A DNA stretch of 64,000 bases, taken from contig DATNCQ010000233.1 in assembly GCA_035571515.1 (NCBI GenBank), forward strand, positions 1 through 64,000, written 5' to 3'. Positions 7,433 through 15,846 of the stretch are shown here, in pieces; position 1 is the stretch's first letter, and each line of letters begins with the position of its first letter. The stretch is from Gp6-AA40 sp035571515. GTDB taxonomy: Bacteria > Acidobacteriota > Vicinamibacteria > Vicinamibacterales > UBA2999. Below the pieces are notes generated by a model. The model was not told where the DNA came from, searched no databases, and saw only the letters and a program-made list of their open reading frames with translations. The translations under genes were made by a program, and so were the position numbers.

Positions 7433-8346
7433 AGGCCAGCGCCGCGGTCGCCGCCCCGGTCGTCGCCCATGTGCACGTACGGCCGGCGCAACGGACCGCC
7501 GACTTCGTCACGCTCACCAAGCCTCGCCTCAACTTCCTCGTCCTGATCACGACGCTTGGCGGGATGTACATCGCGGCGCCCGTGGGCGTTGCGCTCCCGC
7601 TGCTGCTGCACGCGCTCGTCGGCACGGCGCTCGTCGCCGGCGGCGCCTCCGCGCTGAACCAGGCGTGGGAGCACGACACCGATCGCCTCATGCGCAGGAC
7701 GAGCCTGCGCCCGATCCCGGGCGGACGCCTCCGTGTCGCCGACGGCACGTGGTTCGGCACGCTGCTGTCCGCCATCGGCCTCATCGAGCTGACGTGGAAG
7801 GTGAATCCGCTCGCCGCCATGGTCGCGGCGGCGACGCTCGTCAGCTACGTGTTCGTTTACACGCCGCTCAAGCGCCGCACCTCGCTGTCGACGCTGGTCG
7901 GCGCCGTCCCCGGCGCGCTGCCGCCGGTCATCGGCTGGGCCGCGGCCACGGGCACGATCTCGGTTTCGGCCATCGTGCTGTTCGGCATCGTTTTCCTGTG
8001 GCAGATGCCGCACTTCCTCGCCATCGCCTGGCTCTATCGCGACGACTACCGGCGCGCGGGCATCCCGCTGCTGCCGGTGCTCGAGCCCGATGGGCGCCGC
8101 ACGGGACGGCAGGCGCTGCTCTACGCGGCCGCGCTGTGGCCCGTGAGCCTGCTGCCCGCCACCCTGCACATCGCGGGCGCGCCGTACAGCGTCCTCGCGA
8201 CGCTGCTCGGGTGCGGGCTGATCGCGCTCTCGGCACGCTTCGCCCGCGAGCGCTCGACGAGGACGGCGAGACAACTCTTCCTCTATTCGATCGTCTATCT
8301 GCCCCTGTTGTGGGGCGCGCTCGTCGCCGATCGGGTCTGGCTGTAG
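7429..8346 (+). CDS. ctaB: Protoheme IX farnesyltransferase (heme O synthase)
   Basis: Transfers a farnesyl group to heme B to make heme O, the substrate of the upstream CtaA. This is a UbiA-superfamily polytopic membrane protein of 305 residues. It has the first aspartate-rich motif NQAWEHDTDRLMRRT, the RP-P segment TSLRPIPGG, YTPLKRRTSLSTLVGAVPGA, and the second acidic motif YRDDYRRAGIPLLP. The GTG start overlaps the ctaA stop (GTGA), which implies translational coupling. The residues before TADFVTLTKPR form a short non-conserved leader. Family assignment is secure. Confidence 0.95.
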   Translation: MKASAAVAAPVVAHVHVRPAQRTADFVTLTKPRLNFLVLITTLGGMYIAAPVGVALPLLLHALVGTALVAGGASALNQAWEHDTDRLMRRTSLRPIPGGRLRVADGTWFGTLLSAIGLIELTWKVNPLAAMVAAATLVSYVFVYTPLKRRTSLSTLVGAVPGALPPVIGWAAATGTISVSAIVLFGIVFLWQMPHFLAIAWLYRDDYRRAGIPLLPVLEPDGRRTGRQALLYAAALWPVSLLPATLHIAGAPYSVLATLLGCGLIALSARFARERSTRTARQLFLYSIVYLPLLWGALVADRVWL

Positions 8347-8377
8347 GTTTTCAGTTCTTCACCTTCTTACACTTCCG

Positions 8378-8797
8378 TTGATCGAGATTTCCGATCTGCC
8401 AGCGCTGAACGCCACCCTCAACGGCATTTCGGCGATCCTCCTGACCGCCGGTTACGTTTTTATTCGGCGCGGGCAACGCGCGATGCACAAGAAGTGCATG
8501 CTGGCGGCACTGGTCGCCTCGACTGCGTTCCTTACGTCGTACGTCATCTACCACGCGCACACCGGATCGAGACCATTTCCGGGGCGGGGCGGTGTACGTA
8601 TCGCGTATTTCTCCATTTTGATTACACACGTCGTCCTCGCGGCGACGATCCTGCCGCTCGCACTGACGACAACGGCCCGTGGATTGCGTGCGCAATATGT
8701 GCGGCACGTGAGGGTCGCGCGGTGGACGCTGCCCATCTGGCTGTACGTTTCCGTCACCGGCGTCGTTATCTACGTACTGCTCTACCAGCTCTACTGA
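8378..8797 (+). CDS. DUF420 family membrane protein, probable oxidase assembly factor
   Basis: 139 residues with four transmembrane helices, beginning MIEISDLPALNATLNGISAI, which is the usual DUF420 start. I therefore accept the TTG at 8378. Conserved histidines occur in AMHKKCM, VIYHAHTG and ILITHVV. In Bacillus the DUF420 protein CtaM is needed to mature heme-A-containing oxidases. Its position directly after ctaA-ctaB fits that role here by context. Confidence 0.85.
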   Translation: MIEISDLPALNATLNGISAILLTAGYVFIRRGQRAMHKKCMLAALVASTAFLTSYVIYHAHTGSRPFPGRGGVRIAYFSILITHVVLAATILPLALTTTARGLRAQYVRHVRVARWTLPIWLYVSVTGVVIYVLLYQLY

Positions 8798-8805
8798 ACA
8801 ACTGA

Positions 8806-10101
8806 ATGCAGAACCAGGCATGGCGGCGTGCATTCTGGCTGCTGGTTGCGCTCGTAGTCTTCGCGCCGCCGGTGGCGACGCTCGCGTTCCAGCCGCCAGC
8901 AGACGCGCTGCAAAGCGCGCTCGGCAGCATCCCCGCGCCGCAGCCTGTCGAGATCCGGCCACGGCTCTTCGTCGCCTACGGCGCCCTCGTCGCCGCCTCC
9001 ACGCTCGGCATCCTGTATCTCTACCGCGGCCGCCCGTTCGTCGTGTACTGGATCGTCAGCTGGTCGATGCTCGCCGCGTCGTACACGCTGAACGCGCGCG
9101 GCTACGCCGACGTGCGCGTCGGCAGCGTGATGATCGGGCTGTCGCAGCTGCTGACGGTCTGGGCCGCGGGACTCCTGCTGCTCAGCGTCGACGACTTCTC
9201 GAAGAAGAGCGCGCGCAGGTGGACCGTGCCGCTGCAGATCGGCGCGGCCGCGGCCGTCTGGTTCCTGGCTGCGCCTTTTGTGCTGCCCCTCTCGGCCGTG
9301 CTCTACACCGGGCCCGCCGCCTGCGCGGTGCTCCTGGGGTGGGCGGGGCTCCGCTACGGGCAGCTCGCCAAGCGGACGCCCATCATCGGCGCGTTCATGA
9401 TGAGCGCGGCGCTCGGCGTCATGAGCCTCCTCAATTTCGCCGGCGCCGTGCTGACCTACCGGCTCGCCTGGGCGACGTCGTACACGAACGCGCTGCTCGC
9501 CTTCAGCATCGTCACCAGCATCTTCATCGCGCTCGGGATGCACCTGCTCGTCTTCGAGGACATGACGGACGAGATTCGCCGCACCAACCTCGCGCTGGCG
9601 ACCGCCAACGAGCAGATCAAGCAGATGGCGATCACGGACCCGCTCACCGGCTGCTACAACCGGCGCTTCTTCGACGAGATCGGCCGGCGCGAAATGCAGC
9701 GGTTCCGCCGCTACGGCAAGCCGCTCGCCGTGGTCTTCGTCGACATCAACCGCTTCAAGTACCTCAACGATCGGTTCGGCCACGACGCGGGCGACACCGT
9801 GCTGCGGACGCTCGGCACCATGCTGCGCCGCCACGTGCGCCAGTCCGACTACGTCATTCGCTGGGGCGGCGACGAGTTCCTGCTGCTGCTCACGTGCACG
9901 GCGACCGAGGCGGCCGGCAAGGCCGAGGAACTGAAGGCCGCGTTTGCCCTCGAACGGGACGCCGCGGGCCTGCCGGCCGAGACCGGCCTCAGCATCGGTG
10001 TCTCCGAGGTGGAGGCCAACGCCGAGACCCTCGGCAACGCCATCCGGGTGGCCGATTCCGAGATGTACCGGGACAAGCTCGGCGAAGGCGCCGGCATCTA
10101 A
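8806..10101 (+). CDS. Membrane-bound diguanylate cyclase (GGDEF)
   Basis: 431 residues. About seven N-terminal transmembrane helices form an uncharacterised sensor. A short coiled linker (ALATANEQIKQMAITDPLTG) leads into a GGDEF domain of about 160 residues. The active-site loop reads RWGGDEFLLLL, and FVDINRFKYLNDRFGHDAGD carries the metal and base contacts, so cyclic-di-GMP synthesis is expected. There is no EAL domain and no clear RxxD inhibitory site. The gene starts 8 nt after the DUF420 gene and is probably co-transcribed with it. Confidence 0.9.
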   Translation: MQNQAWRRAFWLLVALVVFAPPVATLAFQPPADALQSALGSIPAPQPVEIRPRLFVAYGALVAASTLGILYLYRGRPFVVYWIVSWSMLAASYTLNARGYADVRVGSVMIGLSQLLTVWAAGLLLLSVDDFSKKSARRWTVPLQIGAAAAVWFLAAPFVLPLSAVLYTGPAACAVLLGWAGLRYGQLAKRTPIIGAFMMSAALGVMSLLNFAGAVLTYRLAWATSYTNALLAFSIVTSIFIALGMHLLVFEDMTDEIRRTNLALATANEQIKQMAITDPLTGCYNRRFFDEIGRREMQRFRRYGKPLAVVFVDINRFKYLNDRFGHDAGDTVLRTLGTMLRRHVRQSDYVIRWGGDEFLLLLTCTATEAAGKAEELKAAFALERDAAGLPAETGLSIGVSEVEANAETLGNAIRVADSEMYRDKLGEGAGI

Positions 10102-10116
10102 GGCCTGTTTCTGCTG

Positions 10117-10122
10117 TAAGAT
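10117..10122 (+). promoter_or_regulatory. -10-like hexamer TAAGAT next to the 10129 start
   Basis: TAAGAT, in the context CTGTAAGAT, ends 6 nt before ATG 10129, with no Shine-Dalgarno sequence in the gap. It is a candidate leaderless promoter. Confidence 0.35.
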
Positions 10123-10128
10123 CCGCCC

Positions 10129-10869
10129 ATGCGGCGAATCCTTACCTTCGCAACCCTCGCCCTGGCGCTCGCGGCCGCCGCGTCGGCGCAGACGGCCGGC
10201 AGGATCACGGGAACCATCAAGGACCCGGACGGCAAGCCGATCAAGGGGGCGACCGTGCGCGCGACCAACGACGCGGTCAACGCGCGCATCACCTCCACCA
10301 CCGACGACAAGGGCCGCTTCGCCATGATTGGCGTGCGCAGCGGCCGCTGGGGGGTCGTCGCCGAGGCCCCGAACTTCCTGCCGATCCAGGGGACGGCGGA
10401 CGTCAGCTCGAGCAACCTGCCCGTGCTGCAGCTGACGCTGCAGCGCGACCCGGGGCCGATGCCGGGCGCGCTCGCCAAGACCATCACCGAGGACATCGCG
10501 GCCGCCGAAACGCTCCGCAAGGCCGGGCGCTACGACGACGCGATTGCGGCCTATCAGTCGATCCAGTCGAAGAACGCGCGGCTCACGACGGTGAGCCTGA
10601 TGCTGGCGACGGTCTACCGCGAGAAGGCCGCGCAGGAGAGGGATGCGGCCGCGAAACAGGCGCTGCTCAACCGCGCGATCGGCGCCTACACCGACCTGCT
10701 GAAGGCCGACGACGCCAACGCGCGCGCGCGCGTCGAGCTCGGCGTGACGCAGATGGCCGCCGGCAACATGGATGCGGCCGCCAAGTCGTTCCAGGACGTG
10801 ATCAACGCGGACCCGAAGACGACGGCGGCCGCCGAAGCCGCCGCGCACCTTCAAGAAATCAGAAAGTAA
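10129..10869 (+). CDS. Secreted carboxypeptidase-regulatory-like/TPR protein
   Basis: 246 residues. A clean signal peptide (cut after AAAASA, near residue 20) precedes a beta-sandwich regulatory domain at about 24-105 (GRITGTIKDPDGKPIKGATV, then DDKGRFAMIGVRSGRW). TPR-like helical repeats follow at about 120-246 (AETLRKAGRYDDAIAAYQSI, NADPKTTAAAEAAAHLQEI). There are no catalytic residues; a scaffolding or envelope-binding role is inferred. The stop TAA is immediately followed by the GTG of the sulfatase-TPR gene, so the two form one unit. Confidence 0.8.
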   Translation: MRRILTFATLALALAAAASAQTAGRITGTIKDPDGKPIKGATVRATNDAVNARITSTTDDKGRFAMIGVRSGRWGVVAEAPNFLPIQGTADVSSSNLPVLQLTLQRDPGPMPGALAKTITEDIAAAETLRKAGRYDDAIAAYQSIQSKNARLTTVSLMLATVYREKAAQERDAAAKQALLNRAIGAYTDLLKADDANARARVELGVTQMAAGNMDAAAKSFQDVINADPKTTAAAEAAAHLQEIRK

Positions 10870-13050
10870 GTGAATCGTCTGGCGCCTGCCGCGCGCAAGC
10901 GCTGGCAGGCTACCGTCATCATCACGCTGTTCATGCTCGCGGTGGCCGGCGCCGCGTTCACGGGCTGGCGCTTTGCCCGGGAATCGCCTCCCCATCAGGG
11001 CCCGATCGTCCTCATCACCGTTGACGGGCTGCGCGCCGATACGCTGCCGGCCTACGGCGGCGCGGCGGGCGCGACACCGAACATCGACGCGCTCGCCGGC
11101 CGCGGCATCGTCTTCGAGCGCGCGTACACGCATTCGCCGCTGACGCTTCCCGCGCACGCCGCGCTCGTCTCGGGCCAGCTGCCGTTCGACAACGGCGTGC
11201 GCGATGACGGCGGCTTCGCGCTGAAGGAGCAGGCGCGAACGATCGCCGCCCTGCTTCGCAATCGCGGCTTCAACACGGGCGCCGCCGTGTCGTCGTTCCT
11301 GCTGCGCCGCTCGACGGGGCTCGCGCAGGGGTTCTCGTTCTACGACGCCGACATTCCGGACGAACCGCTCGAGGAGGGCGTGCTGCCGCGGCGCGACGGC
11401 CTGGCGACCTTCGACGCGGCCGAGCAGTGGATCAAGTCGCAGTCCGGCCAGCGCTACTTTCTCTTCCTGCAGGTGGATGCGCGCTCCGCCGACGCGGTCG
11501 TCGGGCGTCTCGTCGCGGAGCTGAAGCGGACGAGACGGTACACCGACTCCACGATCGTCTTCACCGCCGCGCACGGCGACCCCGGCACCGGTGAAACGCT
11601 CGACGACAGCTCGCTGCGCGTGCCGCTCATCGTCAAGCAGCCTGGCGAGGCGGGCGCGGGACGAAGGGTACCGCTGCCGGTGCAGCACATCGACCTGCTG
11701 CCGACGCTGCTCGACGTCGTCCGCGCGCCGATGCCGTCGGGCCTGCGCGGGCGATCGCTGCGCGCCATCCTCGACAAGACGAGCGGCTTCGTGCCCGACC
11801 AGCCAATCTATGCCGAGCTGCTGGCGCCGCTGTACCGCTTCGACGGCCAGCCGCTGCTCGCGCTCTCGAACGCGTCGTATCGCTTCGTCCGGGGTATCGG
11901 CGAGCAGTTGGTCCCGCTCGTGCCCGATGCGCCGATGCCGGACGCCGCGCGTCAGCAGCAGATGGGCGCTGCGCTCGACAAGCTCCTGCTGGGGCACGCG
12001 ATCGACGCACCCGTGCCGCCGGCGCAGATGGACGAGGACCGGCTCGCGGCCTTCGGGTACCTCGCGGGACTGAGCCCGGCGCCACCGCCCGCCGCAGGCA
12101 AGACGAACGAAGGGGAATTGCCGCCAGCGAGCGAACCCGGCCGAAGCATCGAACCCGGGTCGCAAGCGGCCTTGACCGCCGCGCACCGTCGCGCGGCGTC
12201 GCTGGTGGCGCAGAAGAAGTATTCCGCGGCGCTCGACGCGCTGCGTGCGATCTCGACGAAGCACCAGGGACTCGCGAGCGTCCAGTATCAGATCGGTTCG
12301 CTGCTGGTGCGCACGGGCCGCATCGATGAAGGAATCAGGGTGCTGACGGCCGCCGCGGCCGCGCGGCCGGACGACCCGGAGATCCCGGTGGCGCTCGCAT
12401 CGGCGCTGTTGCGCGCCCGGCGGGCCGATGACGCGGCAATGCAGGCCGAGCAGGCCGTAGCGCTCGCCGACGCGGGGGGCAGCCCGCCGATGAAAGCGGC
12501 CGCGCACGAAATCGCCGCGCGCGTCGCGCTGGGGCGCGAGGACATCGACGCCGCCAGGCTCCACGCCGCCGCCGCGCAGAAGGCCGACCCGCACAGGCCG
12601 CTGCCGCAATTCGTCACCGGGCGCCTCGCCTACGACGATGGGCGATACGAGGAGGCGCTGACGGCGTTCAAGGAGGCGGCGGCGACCGTCGAGCAGGCGA
12701 ACACGACGCTGGCGGAGCTGCACCTGAATCTCGGGAACACGTACGCGCGGCTCGATCGGTACGCCGAGGCCGAGGCCGAGTTCCAGGAGGAGCTGCGCGA
12801 GTACCCGCATAACATCGGCACCTACGCCAGCCTCGCGATGCTGTACCGTGCGTCCAATCGCGACCAGGCCGTGGAGCACGTCATCGGCGATCTCGTCGAA
12901 GCGGCGCCGACGCCCGAGGGCTACTCGATGGCCGCGCGTCTCTGGACGATCGTCGGCGAGCGCGCGCGCGCCGAGGCGCTGCGGTCAGATGCGCGGCGCC
13001 GGTTCCGGGGCGATCCGTCGCTGGCGCTGCTGGGCGGCCGTTCCCGGTAG
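10870..13050 (+). CDS. Membrane-anchored sulfatase-fold hydrolase fused to TPR repeats
   Basis: 726 residues. One N-terminal membrane anchor is followed by an alkaline-phosphatase/sulfatase-fold domain (about 45-400) opening with VLITVDGLRADTLPAYGG, whose D is a metal ligand. The nucleophile region reads HSPLTLPAHAALVSG. The formylglycine motif C/S-x-P-x-R of true sulfatases is therefore absent, and a Ser or Thr would have to serve. The second metal site is AAHGDPGTGE rather than the common DHGE. TPR repeats occupy about 440-726 (LHLNLGNTYARLDRYAEAEA). Phosphodiesterase or phosphotransferase activity on an envelope polymer is possible; I would not call it an arylsulfatase. Confidence 0.8.
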   Translation: MNRLAPAARKRWQATVIITLFMLAVAGAAFTGWRFARESPPHQGPIVLITVDGLRADTLPAYGGAAGATPNIDALAGRGIVFERAYTHSPLTLPAHAALVSGQLPFDNGVRDDGGFALKEQARTIAALLRNRGFNTGAAVSSFLLRRSTGLAQGFSFYDADIPDEPLEEGVLPRRDGLATFDAAEQWIKSQSGQRYFLFLQVDARSADAVVGRLVAELKRTRRYTDSTIVFTAAHGDPGTGETLDDSSLRVPLIVKQPGEAGAGRRVPLPVQHIDLLPTLLDVVRAPMPSGLRGRSLRAILDKTSGFVPDQPIYAELLAPLYRFDGQPLLALSNASYRFVRGIGEQLVPLVPDAPMPDAARQQQMGAALDKLLLGHAIDAPVPPAQMDEDRLAAFGYLAGLSPAPPPAAGKTNEGELPPASEPGRSIEPGSQAALTAAHRRAASLVAQKKYSAALDALRAISTKHQGLASVQYQIGSLLVRTGRIDEGIRVLTAAAAARPDDPEIPVALASALLRARRADDAAMQAEQAVALADAGGSPPMKAAAHEIAARVALGREDIDAARLHAAAAQKADPHRPLPQFVTGRLAYDDGRYEEALTAFKEAAATVEQANTTLAELHLNLGNTYARLDRYAEAEAEFQEELREYPHNIGTYASLAMLYRASNRDQAVEHVIGDLVEAAPTPEGYSMAARLWTIVGERARAEALRSDARRRFRGDPSLALLGGRSR

Positions 13051-13087
13051 GCGGGACCACCAACCACCAACGACGAACTACCAACCA
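13051..13087. repeat. Word repeat CCAACCACCAAC between convergent genes
   Basis: ACCAACCACCAACGACGAAC then TACCAACCACTAAC. It is one of several ACCAAC-type low-complexity spacers in this window and lies exactly between two convergent stop codons. Confidence 0.6.
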
Positions 13088-14056
13088 CTAACGGTCTGCG
13101 GCCGGATGCGCCGCGACCAGCATCAGCCCGATCGCCGCCCAGAACAGATTCCTGACCTTCCTCACCACGGCCAGCGCCACGCCCGCGGCGGGATTCACGG
13201 ACAGCACCGGCGCCAGCGCGCCGGCGGACGCCTCGTCTATCCCCACGCGGAACGGTACGAACTTGAACGCCGCCGTGATCACGCGGTTCAACGCTTCGAA
13301 GACGATCGCCTGTACAAGCGTCGCGCTGCGGTCGCCCAGCAGCCACTGCAGCGTAACGAACACCTCGAGCACGGCGAGCGCGTGAAACAGCAGGTCGAGC
13401 GCGAACACGCGCCACAGCCGCTCCGGGTGGCTGCCTGAAAAACGGGCCGCCTCGTCACGCACCGTCGCCAGACGCTCGCGCCAGCGCGGACGCTCGCCCC
13501 GGCTCACATCCCACGTGCCGCGCATGGCGCGCAGCACCATCGCGCTCCCGGCGATCATCACCCCCAGCGCCAGCACGACGACGGCCCTCCAGGCGCTCGG
13601 CATCGGCACGTTCACGGCGAGCACGACGAGGCCGATGCCGACCATGGCGAGGACCGACGCCGCGTAGACGAGATTTTCGATGACGACCGATGCGGCCGCT
13701 TCGCGCGTCGCGAGGTGATGGCGGGTCAGCAGAACTTTCGCCGGCTCACTCGCCAGCAGGCCCAGCGGCGTGACGTTGCCGACGGCGTCGCCGGCCAGGA
13801 ACGCGGCCAGCGCGCGGCCGAGAGGGAACGCGGGGTGGCTGAAGCCGGACCCCACGACAGGGGGGAGGCACCAGCGCCAGCACTGGGCGCGAACGAGAAA
13901 CCGGAGGCCGGCGAGCAGGAGGATGAGGACGAGGCCCCAGCCGACGCGGCGGACGGCGTCGACGATCTCGGCGACGCCCGCGCGCCGCACGGCGTAGGCG
14001 AACAGAGCGGCACCGGCGAGTGCGGCGGCGAGCGGAAGAATGCGGCGGCGGGTCAG
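13088..14056 (-). CDS. YbhN/UPF0104-type polytopic membrane protein (lysylphosphatidylglycerol synthase-like)
   Basis: About 320 residues with seven or more transmembrane helices. Family hallmarks are AGDAVGNVTPLGLLASEPAK, VVIENLVYAAS and AFKFVPFRVGIDEASAGA. The family includes the membrane part of MprF and proteins proposed to flip lipids. The conventional GTG at 13990 would cut off the first helix. The frame stays open upstream and encodes ILPLAAALAGAALFAYAV, so I extend it to a CTG at 14056 with GGAG upstream. That start is uncertain because no ATG, GTG or TTG is available. It follows atpF by 40 nt and may be read through from the atp operon. Confidence 0.7.
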   Translation of the reverse strand: MTRRRILPLAAALAGAALFAYAVRRAGVAEIVDAVRRVGWGLVLILLLAGLRFLVRAQCWRWCLPPVVGSGFSHPAFPLGRALAAFLAGDAVGNVTPLGLLASEPAKVLLTRHHLATREAAASVVIENLVYAASVLAMVGIGLVVLAVNVPMPSAWRAVVVLALGVMIAGSAMVLRAMRGTWDVSRGERPRWRERLATVRDEAARFSGSHPERLWRVFALDLLFHALAVLEVFVTLQWLLGDRSATLVQAIVFEALNRVITAAFKFVPFRVGIDEASAGALAPVLSVNPAAGVALAVVRKVRNLFWAAIGLMLVAAHPAADR

Positions 14057-14096
14057 TTCCAGGCTCCAAGATTGGAACTTGGAATGTTCGCACGCG

Positions 14097-14603
14097 TCAG
14101 CGTGCGATCCGCGTGGCCTCGAGCTGTTTGAAGGTTTCGTCGATGAGGCGTTCGTTGTCTTCCTTCGACACGTTCCGCTGCAGGAGCTTCGACGCGATGC
14201 CGACGGAGATGTCGACGGCCTCCTGGCGGATCTGCTGCAGCGCGCGCGTCGTCTCCAGCTCGATCTGGCGCTCGGCGTTGCGCGTCAGCCCCGCGGCCTC
14301 GGCCCGCGCCTTCTCCTTCATCTCCTCGCGGAAGCGGTCGGCGTCCGAGCGGCTGCGCGAGACGATCTCCGCCGCCTCGCTGCGCGCCTGCGCGAGCAGC
14401 TTCGCGGATTCCGCGTGGATGCCCTCCAGTTCCTGCTTCGCCTTGCGCGCGTCGTCGAGCGCCTTGCGGATCGACTGCTGGCGGTCGTCGAGCGCCGCGA
14501 GCAGCGGCTTCCACGCGAACTTCGCCAGCAGCGCCACCAGGATGAGGAAGGTGAGGATAGTCCAGATGTAAAGACCCGGATCGGGCTGGACCAGCGGATT
14601 CAT
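14097..14603 (-). CDS. atpF: ATP synthase F0 subunit b
   Basis: 168 residues. A single N-terminal membrane helix (YIWTILTFLILVALLAKFAW) is followed by WKPLLAALDDRQQSIRKAL and a long charged coiled coil to the C-terminus. This is the peripheral stalk that ties F1 to subunit a. Length and layout are normal. It is the last F0 gene of the cluster. The F1 genes (delta, alpha, gamma, beta, epsilon) do not follow, so the ATP synthase operon is split. Confidence 0.95.
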   Translation of the reverse strand: MNPLVQPDPGLYIWTILTFLILVALLAKFAWKPLLAALDDRQQSIRKALDDARKAKQELEGIHAESAKLLAQARSEAAEIVSRSRSDADRFREEMKEKARAEAAGLTRNAERQIELETTRALQQIRQEAVDISVGIASKLLQRNVSKEDNERLIDETFKQLEATRIAR

Positions 14604-14640
14604 GACATGCGTCCTTTCGACGGACCTGAAGAGATCCGTC

Positions 14641-14868
14641 CTACTTGAGGAGGACGATCAGGAGTCCGAACACTTCGGCGAGAATCGCGACGCCTTCGAG
14701 CAGGAAGAGCGGCAGATAGGCCGCGCCGGTGATCTGCCCGCTCGCGCTCGGCTGCCGTGCCACGCCCTCGGCGATCGCCGACGCGAGCCAACCGATGCCG
14801 ATGCCCGCGCCGATGACCGTCAGGCCGAAACCGATGCCGGCCCCCATGTATGCCAGTGCTGGATCCAT
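14641..14868 (-). CDS. atpE: ATP synthase F0 subunit c (proteolipid)
   Basis: 75 residues forming a helical hairpin. Helix 1 is glycine-rich (GAGIGFGLTVIGAGIGIGWL), the polar loop is RQP at 38-40, and helix 2 carries the ion-binding glutamate. E58 in YLPLFLLEGVAIL lies 18 residues after the loop proline, the spacing of E. coli D61. The positions matching sodium ligands Gln32 and Ser66 of the Ilyobacter subunit are Ile and Gly here, so proton coupling is expected. RBS and spacing to atpB are normal. Confidence 0.96.
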   Translation of the reverse strand: MDPALAYMGAGIGFGLTVIGAGIGIGWLASAIAEGVARQPSASGQITGAAYLPLFLLEGVAILAEVFGLLIVLLK

Positions 14869-14895
14869 GCGTCTACTCCTCCGTGTGTCGAAAGC

Positions 14896-15840
14896 TCAGT
14901 GATGAGCGTGAATGGCCATGCCGATGAACACGGCCGTCAAGAGCGTGAATACGTAGGCCTGCACCAGGATCACGATCAGCTCGAGCGCGGTGAGCCCGAC
15001 GCCGATCGGCAGCGAGAGCACCATACCGACGCCGACGCCCGCCATCGCGCGGCCGGACAGTTCCGTGAAGACGAAGACGAGCGACAGCAGCGCGAGAATC
15101 GCGATGTGTCCTCCTGCCATGTTCGCCGCGAGTCGCATGGTGAGCGCGAACGGCCGCACGAACATGCCCAGGATCTCGATGGGGACGAGCAGGAAGTAGA
15201 TGGGCCACGGCAGCCCCTTCGGCACCAGGTTCTTCCAGTGCTGCACGAAGCCGTGCGCCTGCGTGCCGGCGACGATGATGCAGAAGAAGGCGACGGTGGC
15301 CAGCGCCGCGGTGACGTTGTAGTTGCCGGTCGCGGTGACGCCGCCGTGCAGCACGCGCGTGAACCACGAGTCCGGTCCGGCGTGAATCACCGTCGAATTG
15401 AGCAGCTCGAGCACGTCGAACACCGGCAGGACGCCCATCAGGTTGCACGTGAAGATGAAGAGGAAGAGCGTCAGCAGCAGCGGCGTCCACGCGAGGACCC
15501 ACTTGTGCCCGAGGTTCGGCGCGGCGATCGAGTCGCGCACGAACTCGAGCGCGATTTCGAGCAGGCTCTCCGTGCGGCCCGGGACGAGCCGCTCCTGCGC
15601 GAGGTAGCGGCGCACGAGCCACGTCAGGCCGAAAAAGAGGATTGCCGCGACCACCCACAGCATGAACACGTGCTTGGTCACCGACATGTCGATGCCGAAG
15701 ACGCGCGGCAGCTGAATCAACGGGTGATCGACGCTCGTGTTCGAGACGTGCTCGATGATGAGGTCGCCGGCGTTGAAGCCTTCCCGGGCGCCCTCGGCCG
15801 TCTGCGCGGCACCCTCGGCCGGCGGCTGGAGATTCAGCAT
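14896..15840 (-). CDS. atpB: ATP synthase F0 subunit a
   Basis: 314 residues, five to six transmembrane helices. The essential arginine is in RPFALTMRLAANMAGGH, and helix 5 has ELIVILVQAYVFTLLTAVF. The first 45 residues form a hydrophilic alanine-rich leader (NLQPPAEGAAQTAEGAREGF) longer than in E. coli. Subunit a forms the proton half-channels facing the c ring. It is followed by atpE after 27 nt and preceded by atpI after 6 nt. Confidence 0.95.
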   Translation of the reverse strand: MLNLQPPAEGAAQTAEGAREGFNAGDLIIEHVSNTSVDHPLIQLPRVFGIDMSVTKHVFMLWVVAAILFFGLTWLVRRYLAQERLVPGRTESLLEIALEFVRDSIAAPNLGHKWVLAWTPLLLTLFLFIFTCNLMGVLPVFDVLELLNSTVIHAGPDSWFTRVLHGGVTATGNYNVTAALATVAFFCIIVAGTQAHGFVQHWKNLVPKGLPWPIYFLLVPIEILGMFVRPFALTMRLAANMAGGHIAILALLSLVFVFTELSGRAMAGVGVGMVLSLPIGVGLTALELIVILVQAYVFTLLTAVFIGMAIHAHH

Positions 15841-15846
15841 TCGACG

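Noticed and set aside
8791..12879. A 1,362-residue open frame on the minus strand
   Set aside because: It is antisense to DUF420, GGDEF and sulfatase-TPR genes, is extremely Arg/Gly/Val-rich, and has no motif or start signal. It is an artefact of high GC.
14053..14514. A minus-strand protein overlapping atpF in another frame
   Set aside because: atpF itself has a membrane anchor and coiled coil; the overlapping frame has no such features.
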